Of a stretch of DNA of 64,000 nucleotides, positions 1-8,356 are shown in pieces; the stretch's first letter is position 1, and each line of letters begins with the position of its first letter. Source of the stretch: Parvibaculum sp002684405 (GTDB taxonomy: Bacteria; Pseudomonadota; Alphaproteobacteria; Parvibaculales; Parvibaculaceae). The position numbers and the translations under genes are program-made. The stretch is taken from assembly GCA_965140395.1 (NCBI GenBank), contig OZ223205.1, forward strand, positions 248,001 to 312,000, read 5' to 3'. Under the pieces are notes generated by a model that was given only the letters and a program-made list of their open reading frames with translations, was not told the origin of the DNA and did not search any database.

Positions 1-2
1 AG

Positions 3-518
3 CATGGCACGAACCCCGCCAAGGGGCTCGCGGTCGCGCGCATGGCCGCCCATATCACCTATCTGTCGGAAACCGCGCTGCACCGGAAATTCGGCCGCAA
101 CCTGCAGGACCGCGACGAGATCACCTATGGCTTCGACGCGGATTTCCAGATCGAATCCTATCTGCGCTATCAGGGCTCGACCTTCGTGGACCGCTTCGAC
201 GCCAATTCCTATCTCTACATCACCCGGGCGATGGACTATTTCGACCTCGCCCAGGACCATGGCGGCATCCTCGCCAATGCCTTCCGGGGCACCACTACGC
301 GCTTCTGCGTGATGAGCTTCACCAGCGACTGGCTGTTTCCCACCTCCGACAGCAAGCAGGTGGTGCATGCGCTGAACGCGGTGGCGGCCAATGTGAGCTT
401 CGTCGAGATCGACACCGACAAGGGGCACGACGCCTTCCTGCTGGACGAGCCGGAAATGCTCGACACGCTGTCGGGCTTCCTGGAATCGGCGGCGCAAAGG
501 CGGGGCCTGACGACATGA
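3..518 (+). CDS. metX: Homoserine O-acetyltransferase, C-terminal part (5' end outside window)
   Basis: The reading frame is open from the window edge and ends at the TGA at 516-518. The fragment carries the MetX C-terminal half: a GLAVARMAAHITYLS stretch, a GRNLQDR stretch, the DSYL-type segment (here DANSYLYITRAMDYFDL) and the late SDWLFP strand. It ends with DKGHDAFLLD, which holds the catalytic His of the alpha/beta-hydrolase triad; the nucleophile Ser lies upstream and is not visible. MetX acylates homoserine to start methionine synthesis. The stop overlaps the metW start by four bases (ATGA), the usual alphaproteobacterial metX-metW operon. Succinyl- versus acetyl-CoA preference cannot be told from this part. 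Confidence 0.93.
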   Translation, partial: HGTNPAKGLAVARMAAHITYLSETALHRKFGRNLQDRDEITYGFDADFQIESYLRYQGSTFVDRFDANSYLYITRAMDYFDLAQDHGGILANAFRGTTTRFCVMSFTSDWLFPTSDSKQVVHALNAVAANVSFVEIDTDKGHDAFLLDEPEMLDTLSGFLESAAQRRGLTT

Positions 519-1159
519 GCCCCAACAGCCTGACGGGCGGGCGGCCCCTGCCGCATACGCCGCGTACCGACTTCGACTTCATCGCCGAGAAAATTGCGCC
601 CGGCAGCCGCGTCCTCGACGTGGGCTGCGGCGACGGCGAACTGCTGGCGCGCCTGGTCAAGGAGCGCGGCGTGGACGGGCGCGGCATGGAACTGAGCCAG
701 GAAGGCGTGAACGCAAGCGTGACGCGCGGGCTCTCGGTCATTCAGGGCGACGCCGATACCGATTTGCGCGACTATCCGAAGGACGCATTCGATTATGTGA
801 TCCTAAGCCAGACCATTCAGGCGACGCATAATCCGAGCATCGTGCTGCAGGAACTGGCCCGTATCGGGCAGCACATCATCGTGTCCTTCCCCAATTTCGG
901 CCATTGGCGCGTCCGTCTGAAACTGCTGCTGCAGGGCCGCATGCCGGAAACGCCCTCGCTGGGCTTCCAGTGGTACGACACGCCCAACATCCATCTGTGC
1001 ACGCTGCGCGACTTCACCGAGCTGTGCGACACGCTGGGCCTGCATATCGACGATGCGCTGGCCGTGAACGGCACCCGGGCAAAGCGGATCGGCAAGCCCG
1101 GCCCGCTCGACAATCTGACGGCGAGCGAAGCCGTCTTCATGATGTCGCGAACGAGCTGA
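515..1159 (+). CDS. metW: Methionine biosynthesis protein MetW, SAM-dependent methyltransferase fold
   Basis: The 214-residue product is the usual size for MetW. It has a class I methyltransferase core with the SAM-binding motif VLDVGCGDGELL near residues 34-45, and the MetW-typical segments SQTIQATHNP, NFGHWRVRL and GFQWYDTPNIHLCT. In many bacteria MetW is needed together with MetX for homoserine acylation, so a partner or activator role is likely; its own methyl acceptor is unknown. It starts inside the metX stop codon and is therefore translationally coupled. Confidence 0.93.
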   Translation: MSPNSLTGGRPLPHTPRTDFDFIAEKIAPGSRVLDVGCGDGELLARLVKERGVDGRGMELSQEGVNASVTRGLSVIQGDADTDLRDYPKDAFDYVILSQTIQATHNPSIVLQELARIGQHIIVSFPNFGHWRVRLKLLLQGRMPETPSLGFQWYDTPNIHLCTLRDFTELCDTLGLHIDDALAVNGTRAKRIGKPGPLDNLTASEAVFMMSRTS

Positions 1160-1165
1160 GACCCG

Positions 1166-1924
1166 TCAGCCCTCATCCTGCCGATGTTGCGTCTGCATGC
1201 CCTGCGGGATGGGCGCGGGCGACAAGGCGCGCATGCGCCGGGCAAGCCTGCGCTTGGGCTGCGGCGTCGCGGCATAGATCTGCTTGCCGGCCTCCACCAT
1301 GATCACCCCGGAAAAGCGCGTCCAGAGCGCATGGCCGACCTGCTCCCAGACACCGGCGGATTGCAGGAAAGGACGCCACTGGATGGGCGGCACGTAGAGC
1401 GCCGTCTCCCAGCGCGTGGGCGAAAACATGTTCTCGCGCATGAGCTGGGTCAGCTGGGAGCGCGAAAAGGGCTGGCCGATGCCGAACGGCGTGCCCTCGC
1501 GGCGCGACCACAAGCCCCGCCGGTTGGGCGCCACGATGAGAAGCCGTCCGCCCGGCGCCAGCACGCGCCAGATCTGTCGCATCATGGAACGCACCGCCTC
1601 GCTGCCCTCCAGCCCGTGCACCAGCAGGACGCGGTCCATGCTCTCGTCGGGCAGCGGAATTTCGGTCTCGTCCACCAGACAGGTGAGATGCCGTCCATTG
1701 GCCGGCCATGCCAGCACGCCCTGCTGGGCGGGCATCAGCCCGATGACGCGCTGCGCCTGCCCCTGAAAGGGCGACAGATAGGGCGTGGCGAAACCGAGCC
1801 CGGCGACATTGAGCCCGCGCACATCCGGCCAGATCTCGCCGATGCGCCGCGTAATCAGCGTCCGCGCCACCTGGCCCAGCGGGCGACCGTAGAAATCGCG
1901 AAGATCGATGACATCCATATGCAT
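1166..1924 (-). CDS. Class I SAM-dependent methyltransferase-like protein
   Basis: The 252-residue protein contains a methyltransferase type 11-like region: a VAGLGFATPYLSPF nucleotide-binding loop (degenerate compared with the usual GxGxG), an acidic LVDETEIPLPDESMDRVLLVHGLE segment, and the post-core RVLAPGGRLLIVAPNRRGLWSR strand. The C-terminal 30 residues are basic. This architecture is common in alphaproteobacteria close to gloB, but the substrate is unknown. It faces metW tail to tail with only six bases between the stops, and its start is divergent from gloB. ATG codons at 1924 and 1918 are both possible starts. Confidence 0.75.
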   Translation of the reverse strand: MHMDVIDLRDFYGRPLGQVARTLITRRIGEIWPDVRGLNVAGLGFATPYLSPFQGQAQRVIGLMPAQQGVLAWPANGRHLTCLVDETEIPLPDESMDRVLLVHGLEGSEAVRSMMRQIWRVLAPGGRLLIVAPNRRGLWSRREGTPFGIGQPFSRSQLTQLMRENMFSPTRWETALYVPPIQWRPFLQSAGVWEQVGHALWTRFSGVIMVEAGKQIYAATPQPKRRLARRMRALSPAPIPQGMQTQHRQDEG

Positions 1925-2070
1925 GGGCGAAGCCTAGCAGATTCCGTGTAAAGGTTTCCCTCACGAGATGGTAACGGCCTTTGCGTTTCCAAATGCGCCC
2001 AAGGGGTTCAATCGCCGCGCAAGGCGCATTAGGGTCTCGTCACACATTCTCCAGCACCGGAGCCGGAACG

Positions 2071-2838
2071 ATGAGCCTCGAAATCCACCAGTTTCCCTGC
2101 CTGAACGACAATTACGGCTATCTGGTCCATGAGCCCAAATCGGGCGCGACGGCGGCCATCGACACGCCCGACGCCAAGGCCATCGAAAAGGCGCTCAAGG
2201 AAAAGGGCTGGACGCTCACCCATATCCTCAACACGCACCACCATTACGACCATGCGGGCGGCAATGAGGAACTGAAGGCAAAGACCGGCTGCACCATTAT
2301 CGGCCCCAAGGGCGAGGCGGCGAAAATTCCCGGCCTCGACCGCGCCGTCGGCGATGGCGACATGGTGGAGCTGGGCGAGGCGCGCGCCCGCGTCTTCGAC
2401 GTGCCCGGCCATACGGCGGGCCATGTCGCCTATTACTTCGAAGAGGACGGCGTCGCGTTCGTCGGCGACACGCTCTTCGCGCTCGGCTGCGGGCGGCTTT
2501 TCGAGGGCACGCCCGAACAGATGTGGACCTCGCTCTCCAAGCTCATGGCGCTGCCCGACGACACCATTGTCTATTGCGCGCATGAATATACGCAGGCCAA
2601 TGCCCGCTTCGCCGTGACGGTCGATCCGGAAAACGAAGCGCTTGCCGCCCGCGCGAAAGAGATCGACGAGAAGCGCGCCAGGGGCGAATGGACCGTGCCG
2701 ACGACCATCGGCCTTGAAAAGGCGACAAACCCCTTCCTGCGCGCCGCCGACCCGAAGCTGCGCCACGCCATCGGCCTCGACGCAGCGAGCGATGTGGAGG
2801 TCTTCGCCGAGACCCGCCACCGCAAGGACAATTTCTGA
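2071..2838 (+). CDS. gloB: Hydroxyacylglutathione hydrolase (glyoxalase II)
   Basis: The 255-residue metallo-beta-lactamase-fold enzyme hydrolyses S-lactoylglutathione to lactate and glutathione in methylglyoxal detoxification. The metal-binding THHHYDHAGG motif sits at about residues 56-65, followed by the second-metal ligands in VPGHTAGH, the FVGDTLFALGCGRLFEGT block with the bridging Asp, and the late CAHEYT His. The C-terminal HxAGS substrate-binding domain ends in RHRKDNF, typical of GloB. The frame is open upstream, but MSLEIHQFPCLNDNYGYL is the family N-terminus and AGCCGGAACG just before 2071 serves as a ribosome site. Confidence 0.96.
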   Translation: MSLEIHQFPCLNDNYGYLVHEPKSGATAAIDTPDAKAIEKALKEKGWTLTHILNTHHHYDHAGGNEELKAKTGCTIIGPKGEAAKIPGLDRAVGDGDMVELGEARARVFDVPGHTAGHVAYYFEEDGVAFVGDTLFALGCGRLFEGTPEQMWTSLSKLMALPDDTIVYCAHEYTQANARFAVTVDPENEALAARAKEIDEKRARGEWTVPTTIGLEKATNPFLRAADPKLRHAIGLDAASDVEVFAETRHRKDNF

Positions 2839-2855
2839 AAACGAAGGACCTTTCC

Positions 2856-3287
2856 GTGACCGATATGAGCCCCGAACAGATCATCGAGATGCTCGACATG
2901 CAGCCGCACCCGGAAGGCGGCCATTTCGTCGAGACCTTCCGCGATACCACGGCGGAAACGGAACGGGGCCATTCGACCGCGATCTATTATCTGCTGCGCG
3001 AGGGCGAACGCTCTCACTGGCACCGGGTGAAGGATGCCTCGGAGACCTGGCACTGGTATGCGGGCGGGCCTCTGCAGCTTGGCATCGCGCCGGAGACAGG
3101 CCCGGCGGAGATCCGTTTGCTGGGCCAGAACCTCGCCGCCGGCGAACGCCCCCAGATCGTGGTGCCGCGCAATTACTGGCAGGCAGCCGAACCGGTGGGC
3201 CTGTGGACGCTGGTGGGATGCACCGTTGCCCCCGGCTTCGACTTTGCAGCCTTCGAACTGGCCGAAGAGGGCTGGGAGCCGCGCTGA
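2856..3287 (+). CDS. Cupin-fold protein of the DUF985 (cupin_5) family
   Basis: The 143-residue protein starts at GTG 2856, preceded by GAAGGACC. It matches DUF985 proteins: an EQIIEMLDMQPHPEGGHFVETFRDT opening, the IYYLLREGERSHWHRVKDASETWHWYAGGPL cupin core with metal-type His residues, and the LVGCTVAPGFDFAAFELA end. Family members are small cytosolic beta-barrels; some bind sugar-like ligands, but most have no known function. It lies 17 bases after gloB and is probably cotranscribed with it. Confidence 0.85.
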   Translation: MTDMSPEQIIEMLDMQPHPEGGHFVETFRDTTAETERGHSTAIYYLLREGERSHWHRVKDASETWHWYAGGPLQLGIAPETGPAEIRLLGQNLAAGERPQIVVPRNYWQAAEPVGLWTLVGCTVAPGFDFAAFELAEEGWEPR

Positions 3288-3426
3288 GCCCCGCCCGCGT
3301 TGCAGGAGAGCGACATAACCCCGCCAAAATGCGTCTCCAGGCAGGGGTAATCGCTATTTCACACAAGCCCGACAGCCATCCTCGCCTAAGCTCAAGACAT
3401 CGCTATCGGCCTTGGGGGGCTTGAGG

Positions 3427-4392
3427 ATGAAACGGGGGCTTACCGCCACCCTGCTGTTGCTGCCTGTCTGCCTGCTCGCTGTCGGCATGCTCAGTGTCGG
3501 CCTGCTCGTTCTGGCGGGCGGGACGGCGCAGGCGGCCACGGCCTGCAAGCCGGAACGCAAGGTGGAGATCGCCACCGAGGGCGGCCCTGCCTATGGCACG
3601 CTGCAATATCACCGCATGGCGCCGCTGAAGATGAAGGACGTGGCGCTCACCTTCGATGACGGGCCGGACCCGCATACGACGCCGCGCATCCTCGATATTC
3701 TCGACGCCAATTGCATCAAGGCGACCTTCTTTCTGGTCGGCTATTACGCCGAACGCCATCCGGAAATCGTGCGCGAGATCGCCGCGCGCGGTCACACCAT
3801 CGGCACCCACACATGGTCGCATCCGAACAATCTGCGTCATTTGTCGCTGGCCGGGGCGCGCCGCCAGATCCGGCGCGGTTTCGCCGCCGTCGAAAAGGCG
3901 CTCGCCACCGCGCCCGCTGCGGACAGGCGGCGGCTTGCCCCCTTCTTCCGCTTTCCCGGCCTCAATGACAGCAAGCATCTGATGGGCTGGCTTGGCGCGC
4001 GCAACATCGCGACCCTTTCCTGCGAGTTCGGCGCCGACGACTGGAAACGCATCTCCACCTCGCAGGTCCGCCGCCGCGCGGTCCGCAACATCAACTCGGT
4101 GGGGCGCGGCGTCATCATCCTGCACGACACCAAGCCGCATACCGCCGCCGCGCTGCCCGGCATCATCAAGGATTTGCGCAAGAAGGGTTATCTCTTCGTG
4201 CAGCTCACGCCCGCGCCGGGCGCGCGCGAGATGGCGGCAAGTGCGCATGATGCGCTGATTTCGCCCGTCGCCGTCGCGAAGAAGGACGTGCCGGAATTGC
4301 GCGGGACGCAACATGCACAAGCGGCAGGCTTGCCCGCCGCGCAACATGCAAGAGCGGATGAGCTTCTTGAGCCCGCCAGATCGGTGCAATAG
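3427..4392 (+). CDS. Exported polysaccharide deacetylase (NodB-homology domain)
   Basis: An N-terminal hydrophobic segment ending in GGTAQA is a probable signal peptide or anchor. The NodB domain follows: the first motif TFDDGPDPHTT carries the catalytic Asp and metal Asp, HTIGTHTWSHPNN carries the metal His pair, and the later motifs are FFRFPG and ILHDTKPHT. Such enzymes remove N- or O-acetyl groups from glycans in the envelope. The last 40 residues are Ala-rich with a short direct DNA repeat (CGCAACATGCA twice near 4308 and 4340). ATG 3427 is used here; TTG at 3421 or 3412 is possible. Confidence 0.85.
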   Translation: MKRGLTATLLLLPVCLLAVGMLSVGLLVLAGGTAQAATACKPERKVEIATEGGPAYGTLQYHRMAPLKMKDVALTFDDGPDPHTTPRILDILDANCIKATFFLVGYYAERHPEIVREIAARGHTIGTHTWSHPNNLRHLSLAGARRQIRRGFAAVEKALATAPAADRRRLAPFFRFPGLNDSKHLMGWLGARNIATLSCEFGADDWKRISTSQVRRRAVRNINSVGRGVIILHDTKPHTAAALPGIIKDLRKKGYLFVQLTPAPGAREMAASAHDALISPVAVAKKDVPELRGTQHAQAAGLPAAQHARADELLEPARSVQ

Positions 4393-4401
4393 GCTTTCGG
4401 C

Positions 4402-5061
4402 ATGGGCGAGAAAAAACCGGGCAAAACCGTTCTGCTGCCAAACCGCCGCGATGCCTTGCGCGGCATGGGCACGCTCGGCCTCGGCACCGCGCTCACCTTC
4501 GCCGCGCCCGCCATCGTCCGCGCCGACACGCCCTACAAGAAGCGGCTGAGGCTCCAGAGCCTCAATTCAGGCGAGAAGCTCGACATGGTCTATTGGGCGG
4601 ACGGCAAGTATCTGCCCCACGCGCTGAAACGGATGCGGCACTTCATGCGCGACCTGCGCACCGAAACGACGCATGAGATTCACCCCGGCCTGCTCGACCT
4701 CATGTGGGAGATCGACCAGAACACGCGCTCGAAAAACCCGATCTACACCATGTCGGGCTACCGCTCGCCGCAGACGAATGAATGGCTGTTGAAACATTCC
4801 GACGGCGTCGATCCCGGCAGCTTCCATATGCGCGGCATGGCCGTCGACATCACGCAGAACTTCCTCGACCCGGAGGAAGTCTATCGCGTGGCGCTGAAGC
4901 TGAAACGCGGCGGGGCGGGCTACTACCCGACGAAGCGGCCCTTCGTCCATGTCGATATCGGCCCGCGCGACAACTGGGTCTATCCCGCCATGCCAACGCC
5001 GGGCCGCGACAAGGAATATGACCGTCAGCAGGCGGAGAAGGCGACGAGCGAGAAGGGGTAG
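4402..5061 (+). CDS. Tat-exported DUF882 / YcbK-like M15 peptidase-fold protein
   Basis: The N-terminus NRRDALRGMG followed by a hydrophobic stretch and AAPAIVRAD is a twin-arginine type signal. The mature part has the DUF882 features: LNSGEKLDMVYWADGKY, then YTMSGYRSPQTNEWL, SFHMRGMAVDIT with the zinc-ligand His and Asp pair, and a terminal HVDIGP His. This is the metallopeptidase M15A fold of YcbK-type cell-wall proteins, so a periplasmic role on peptidoglycan is likely. It begins ten bases after the deacetylase stop, suggesting one envelope-related transcript. Confidence 0.85.
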   Translation: MGEKKPGKTVLLPNRRDALRGMGTLGLGTALTFAAPAIVRADTPYKKRLRLQSLNSGEKLDMVYWADGKYLPHALKRMRHFMRDLRTETTHEIHPGLLDLMWEIDQNTRSKNPIYTMSGYRSPQTNEWLLKHSDGVDPGSFHMRGMAVDITQNFLDPEEVYRVALKLKRGGAGYYPTKRPFVHVDIGPRDNWVYPAMPTPGRDKEYDRQQAEKATSEKG

Positions 5062-5074
5062 CACTTCCCTTTAC

Positions 5075-5160
5075 CGTCATGCCCCGCTTCATGCGGGGCA
5101 TCCACGTCTTTTTCCACTCGCCTGAAGACGTGGATGGCCCGGACAAGCCGGGCCATGACG
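5075..5160. repeat. Three-hairpin intergenic palindromic repeat
   Basis: Outer arms CGTCATG (5075-5081) and CATGACG (5154-5160) enclose three perfect inverted repeats. These are ATGCCCCGC/GCGGGGCAT at 5079-5101, TCCACGTCTT/AAGACGTGGA at 5101-5134, and ATGGCCCGG/CCGGGCCAT at 5134-5156. It lies between the convergent stops of the DUF882 gene and phaB and can fold as a cloverleaf-like structure on either strand. Short palindromic elements opening with CGTCATGCCCCG are widely dispersed in alphaproteobacterial genomes. It may also act as a bidirectional transcription barrier. Confidence 0.85.
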
Positions 5161-5186
5161 ACGTATTTTCTCAACGATGACAGCCT

Positions 5187-5912
5187 TCAGCCCGCGATGT
5201 ACTGCGCGCCGTTTGCCGTGATCGTGGCGCCGGTGACGAAGCCCGCGTCCTCGGCCACCAGGAACTTCACGCAATGCGCTATTTCCTCCGCCTTGCCGAG
5301 ACGGCCGACGGGAATGGTGGCGATGATGCCTTCCAGCACCTTTTCCGGCACGGCGGCAACCATGTCGGTATCGACATAGCCCGGCGCGATGCAGTTCACC
5401 GTCACGCCCTTGCGCGCCACTTCCTGCGCCAGCGCCTTGGTGAAACCGATCACGCCCGCCTTGGCGGCGGAGTAATTGGTCTGACCCATCTGGCCCTTCT
5501 GGCCGTTGATCGACGAGATGTTGACGATGCGCCCGAAGCCGCGGTCGCGCATGCCCGCAATCACCGGCTGGCACATGTTGAACATGCTGTCGAGATCGGC
5601 GCTCATGACCTCGCGCCACATCTGCGGCGTCAGCTTGTGCAGCATCGCATCGCGCGTGATGCCCGCATTGTTCACCACCGTGTCGATGGGGCCGTGCTCG
5701 GCCTCGACCTTCTTCAGGCCCTCGACGCAGGCGTCGTAATTGCCGACATCCCATTTATAGGTCTTGATGCCGGTCTCGTCGGTGAACTTCTTCGCCGCCT
5801 CGTCATTGCCGGCATAGGTCGCCGCCACGTCGAAGCCCGCATTCTTCAGTTCCACCGAGATGGCATGGCCGATACCGCGCGTTCCGCCGGTTACAACTGC
5901 TACACGTGTCAT
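5187..5912 (-). CDS. phaB: Acetoacetyl-CoA reductase
   Basis: The 241-residue short-chain dehydrogenase has the cofactor motif TGGTRGIGHAIS at the N-terminus, NNAGITRD, and the catalytic Ser in NISSINGQKG with YSAAK downstream. The family end ATITANGAQYIAG marks it as PhaB, which reduces acetoacetyl-CoA to (R)-3-hydroxybutyryl-CoA with NADPH for polyhydroxybutyrate synthesis. The ATG at 5912 is chosen because it gives the exact PhaB N-terminus; the longer open frame upstream has no similarity. It lies 94 bases downstream of phaA on the same strand. Confidence 0.96.
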   Translation of the reverse strand: MTRVAVVTGGTRGIGHAISVELKNAGFDVAATYAGNDEAAKKFTDETGIKTYKWDVGNYDACVEGLKKVEAEHGPIDTVVNNAGITRDAMLHKLTPQMWREVMSADLDSMFNMCQPVIAGMRDRGFGRIVNISSINGQKGQMGQTNYSAAKAGVIGFTKALAQEVARKGVTVNCIAPGYVDTDMVAAVPEKVLEGIIATIPVGRLGKAEEIAHCVKFLVAEDAGFVTGATITANGAQYIAG

Positions 5913-6006
5913 CCGTGCGCCCTTTCTTCCGAATTCGTTTCCTGAGGTAATGGGACGATCCGGGCGGCACTTTTCATCATGCCTGCCCGGATGTCCTTGC
6001 GTTCGA

Positions 6007-7197
<1,191 letters not shown>

Positions 7198-7681
7198 TTG
7201 AAGCTCCCTGTTTTTTGGGCCGGATCGCTTGCTTGCGTCCGGTTCGGGGGGACTGACACTGCCCGGCAATGCTCTCCCGCTCGCCCTGCCGCCCCGTCAG
7301 GGGACGGCAAAAAAGCAAGCCCGGCAATAGCCTTCGTCCTACGCATATGCAATGCGGGACTTGCGCATTGCAACATTACCGCGTCAGAATACACAAGATT
7401 GGGGGAGACGGGAGACCGCATCGGCATCATCTCTGCATATGACAATGCGGCTATGTCCCTAATATGAAGGCGCGTCCGCCGGCGGAAATCCGCCCGCATG
7501 AAGGCCGCCTTCGTAAAAATGCCCGTCTTGCGGAAAACTGGTGAATAGAGCCGGATAACGGCCAGGAGAGTTCAATCACGGAGGTTCGGGACCGGCAGGA
7601 AAACCTGGCGGCCCGAAGGGGCCCGACCTAAAAAACGGTGTCTGCGTTTCAAGCCTTCGTAGAAACAAGGTGGTAAAAACC
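7198..7681. other. Non-coding divergent control region between phaA and phaR
   Basis: These 484 bases contain no convincing gene. They hold divergent promoters for phaA-phaB (minus) and phaR (plus). The clearest structure is the perfect 9-bp inverted repeat at 7348-7372, listed separately. A second TGC-rich stretch, TCTGCATATGACAATGCGG, lies near 7432-7450. The 160 bases before phaR are moderately AG-rich and end in the AAGGTGG ribosome site. Confidence 0.7.
7348..7372. promoter_or_regulatory. Candidate PhaR operator (perfect 9-bp inverted repeat)
   Basis: TGCAATGCG (7348-7356) and CGCATTGCA (7364-7372) are exact reverse complements separated by seven bases. PhaR repressors bind TGC-rich sites in front of phasin, phaR and pha biosynthesis genes. 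The position, between phaA and phaR, fits autoregulation and repression of phaA-phaB when no polymer is present to titrate PhaR. Binding is inferred. Confidence 0.55.
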
Positions 7682-8344
7682 GTGGCGAAAAAGACCGCTT
7701 CCACGGATGACGACGTCATCATAATCAAGAAATACGCGAACCGTCGTCTCTACAACACCGCAACGTCCAGCTATGTGACGCTCGACCATCTTTGCGAGAT
7801 GGTGAAGGAAGGGCGCGAATTCGTCGTTCGCGATGCCAAGACCGGCGACGACATCACACGGTCCGTGCTGGCCCAGATCATTTTCGAGGAAGAGGGCAAG
7901 GGACAGAACCTGCTGCCGATCAACTTCCTCCGGCAGGTCATCCGCTTTTACGGCGACAGCCTGCAGACCTTCCTGCCGTCCTATCTCGAAATGAGCATGA
8001 ACACCTTCACCAAGGAGCAGGGAAAGATCCGCGACCGGATGGCGAACGCCTTTGGCGGACGCGAACGCTTCGAGCAGATCGAAGACCAGATCCGGCAGAA
8101 CATCGAGATCTTCGACAGCGCCATGCGCATGTTCACCCCCTTCTCGCCGACCGGACGGCCCGGCGGACAGGAAAGCGGTCAGGCAGACGAAGGACAGGCG
8201 GAAAAGCCCGCCGGCGACACGCCGGAGGGCAAGGCCCGCAACAAGGAACTCGACGAGCTGAAGCAGCAGATCGCGGCCATGCAGGCCCAGCTTGCGGCCA
8301 TCAGCAGCAAGGATGACGGCGAAGGCGGCTCCTCGCAGAGCTGA
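7682..8344 (+). CDS. phaR: Polyhydroxyalkanoate synthesis repressor PhaR
   Basis: The N-terminal DNA-binding PHB accumulation domain is clear: IKKYANRRLYNTATSSYVTL, LCEMVKEGREFVVRDAKTGDDITRSVLAQIIFEEE. The second domain (QVIRFYGDSLQTFLPSYLEMSMNTF) binds polymer granules, and the C-terminus is a Glu/Lys/Gln-rich coiled coil. PhaR represses phasin and pha genes and is released by binding nascent PHB. GTG at 7682 is preferred because AAGGTGG (7667-7673) lies at ideal distance; GTG at 7670 would add four residues. It is divergent from phaA. Confidence 0.95.
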   Translation: MAKKTASTDDDVIIIKKYANRRLYNTATSSYVTLDHLCEMVKEGREFVVRDAKTGDDITRSVLAQIIFEEEGKGQNLLPINFLRQVIRFYGDSLQTFLPSYLEMSMNTFTKEQGKIRDRMANAFGGRERFEQIEDQIRQNIEIFDSAMRMFTPFSPTGRPGGQESGQADEGQAEKPAGDTPEGKARNKELDELKQQIAAMQAQLAAISSKDDGEGGSSQS

Positions 8345-8356
8345 GCCCGGTCGCCT

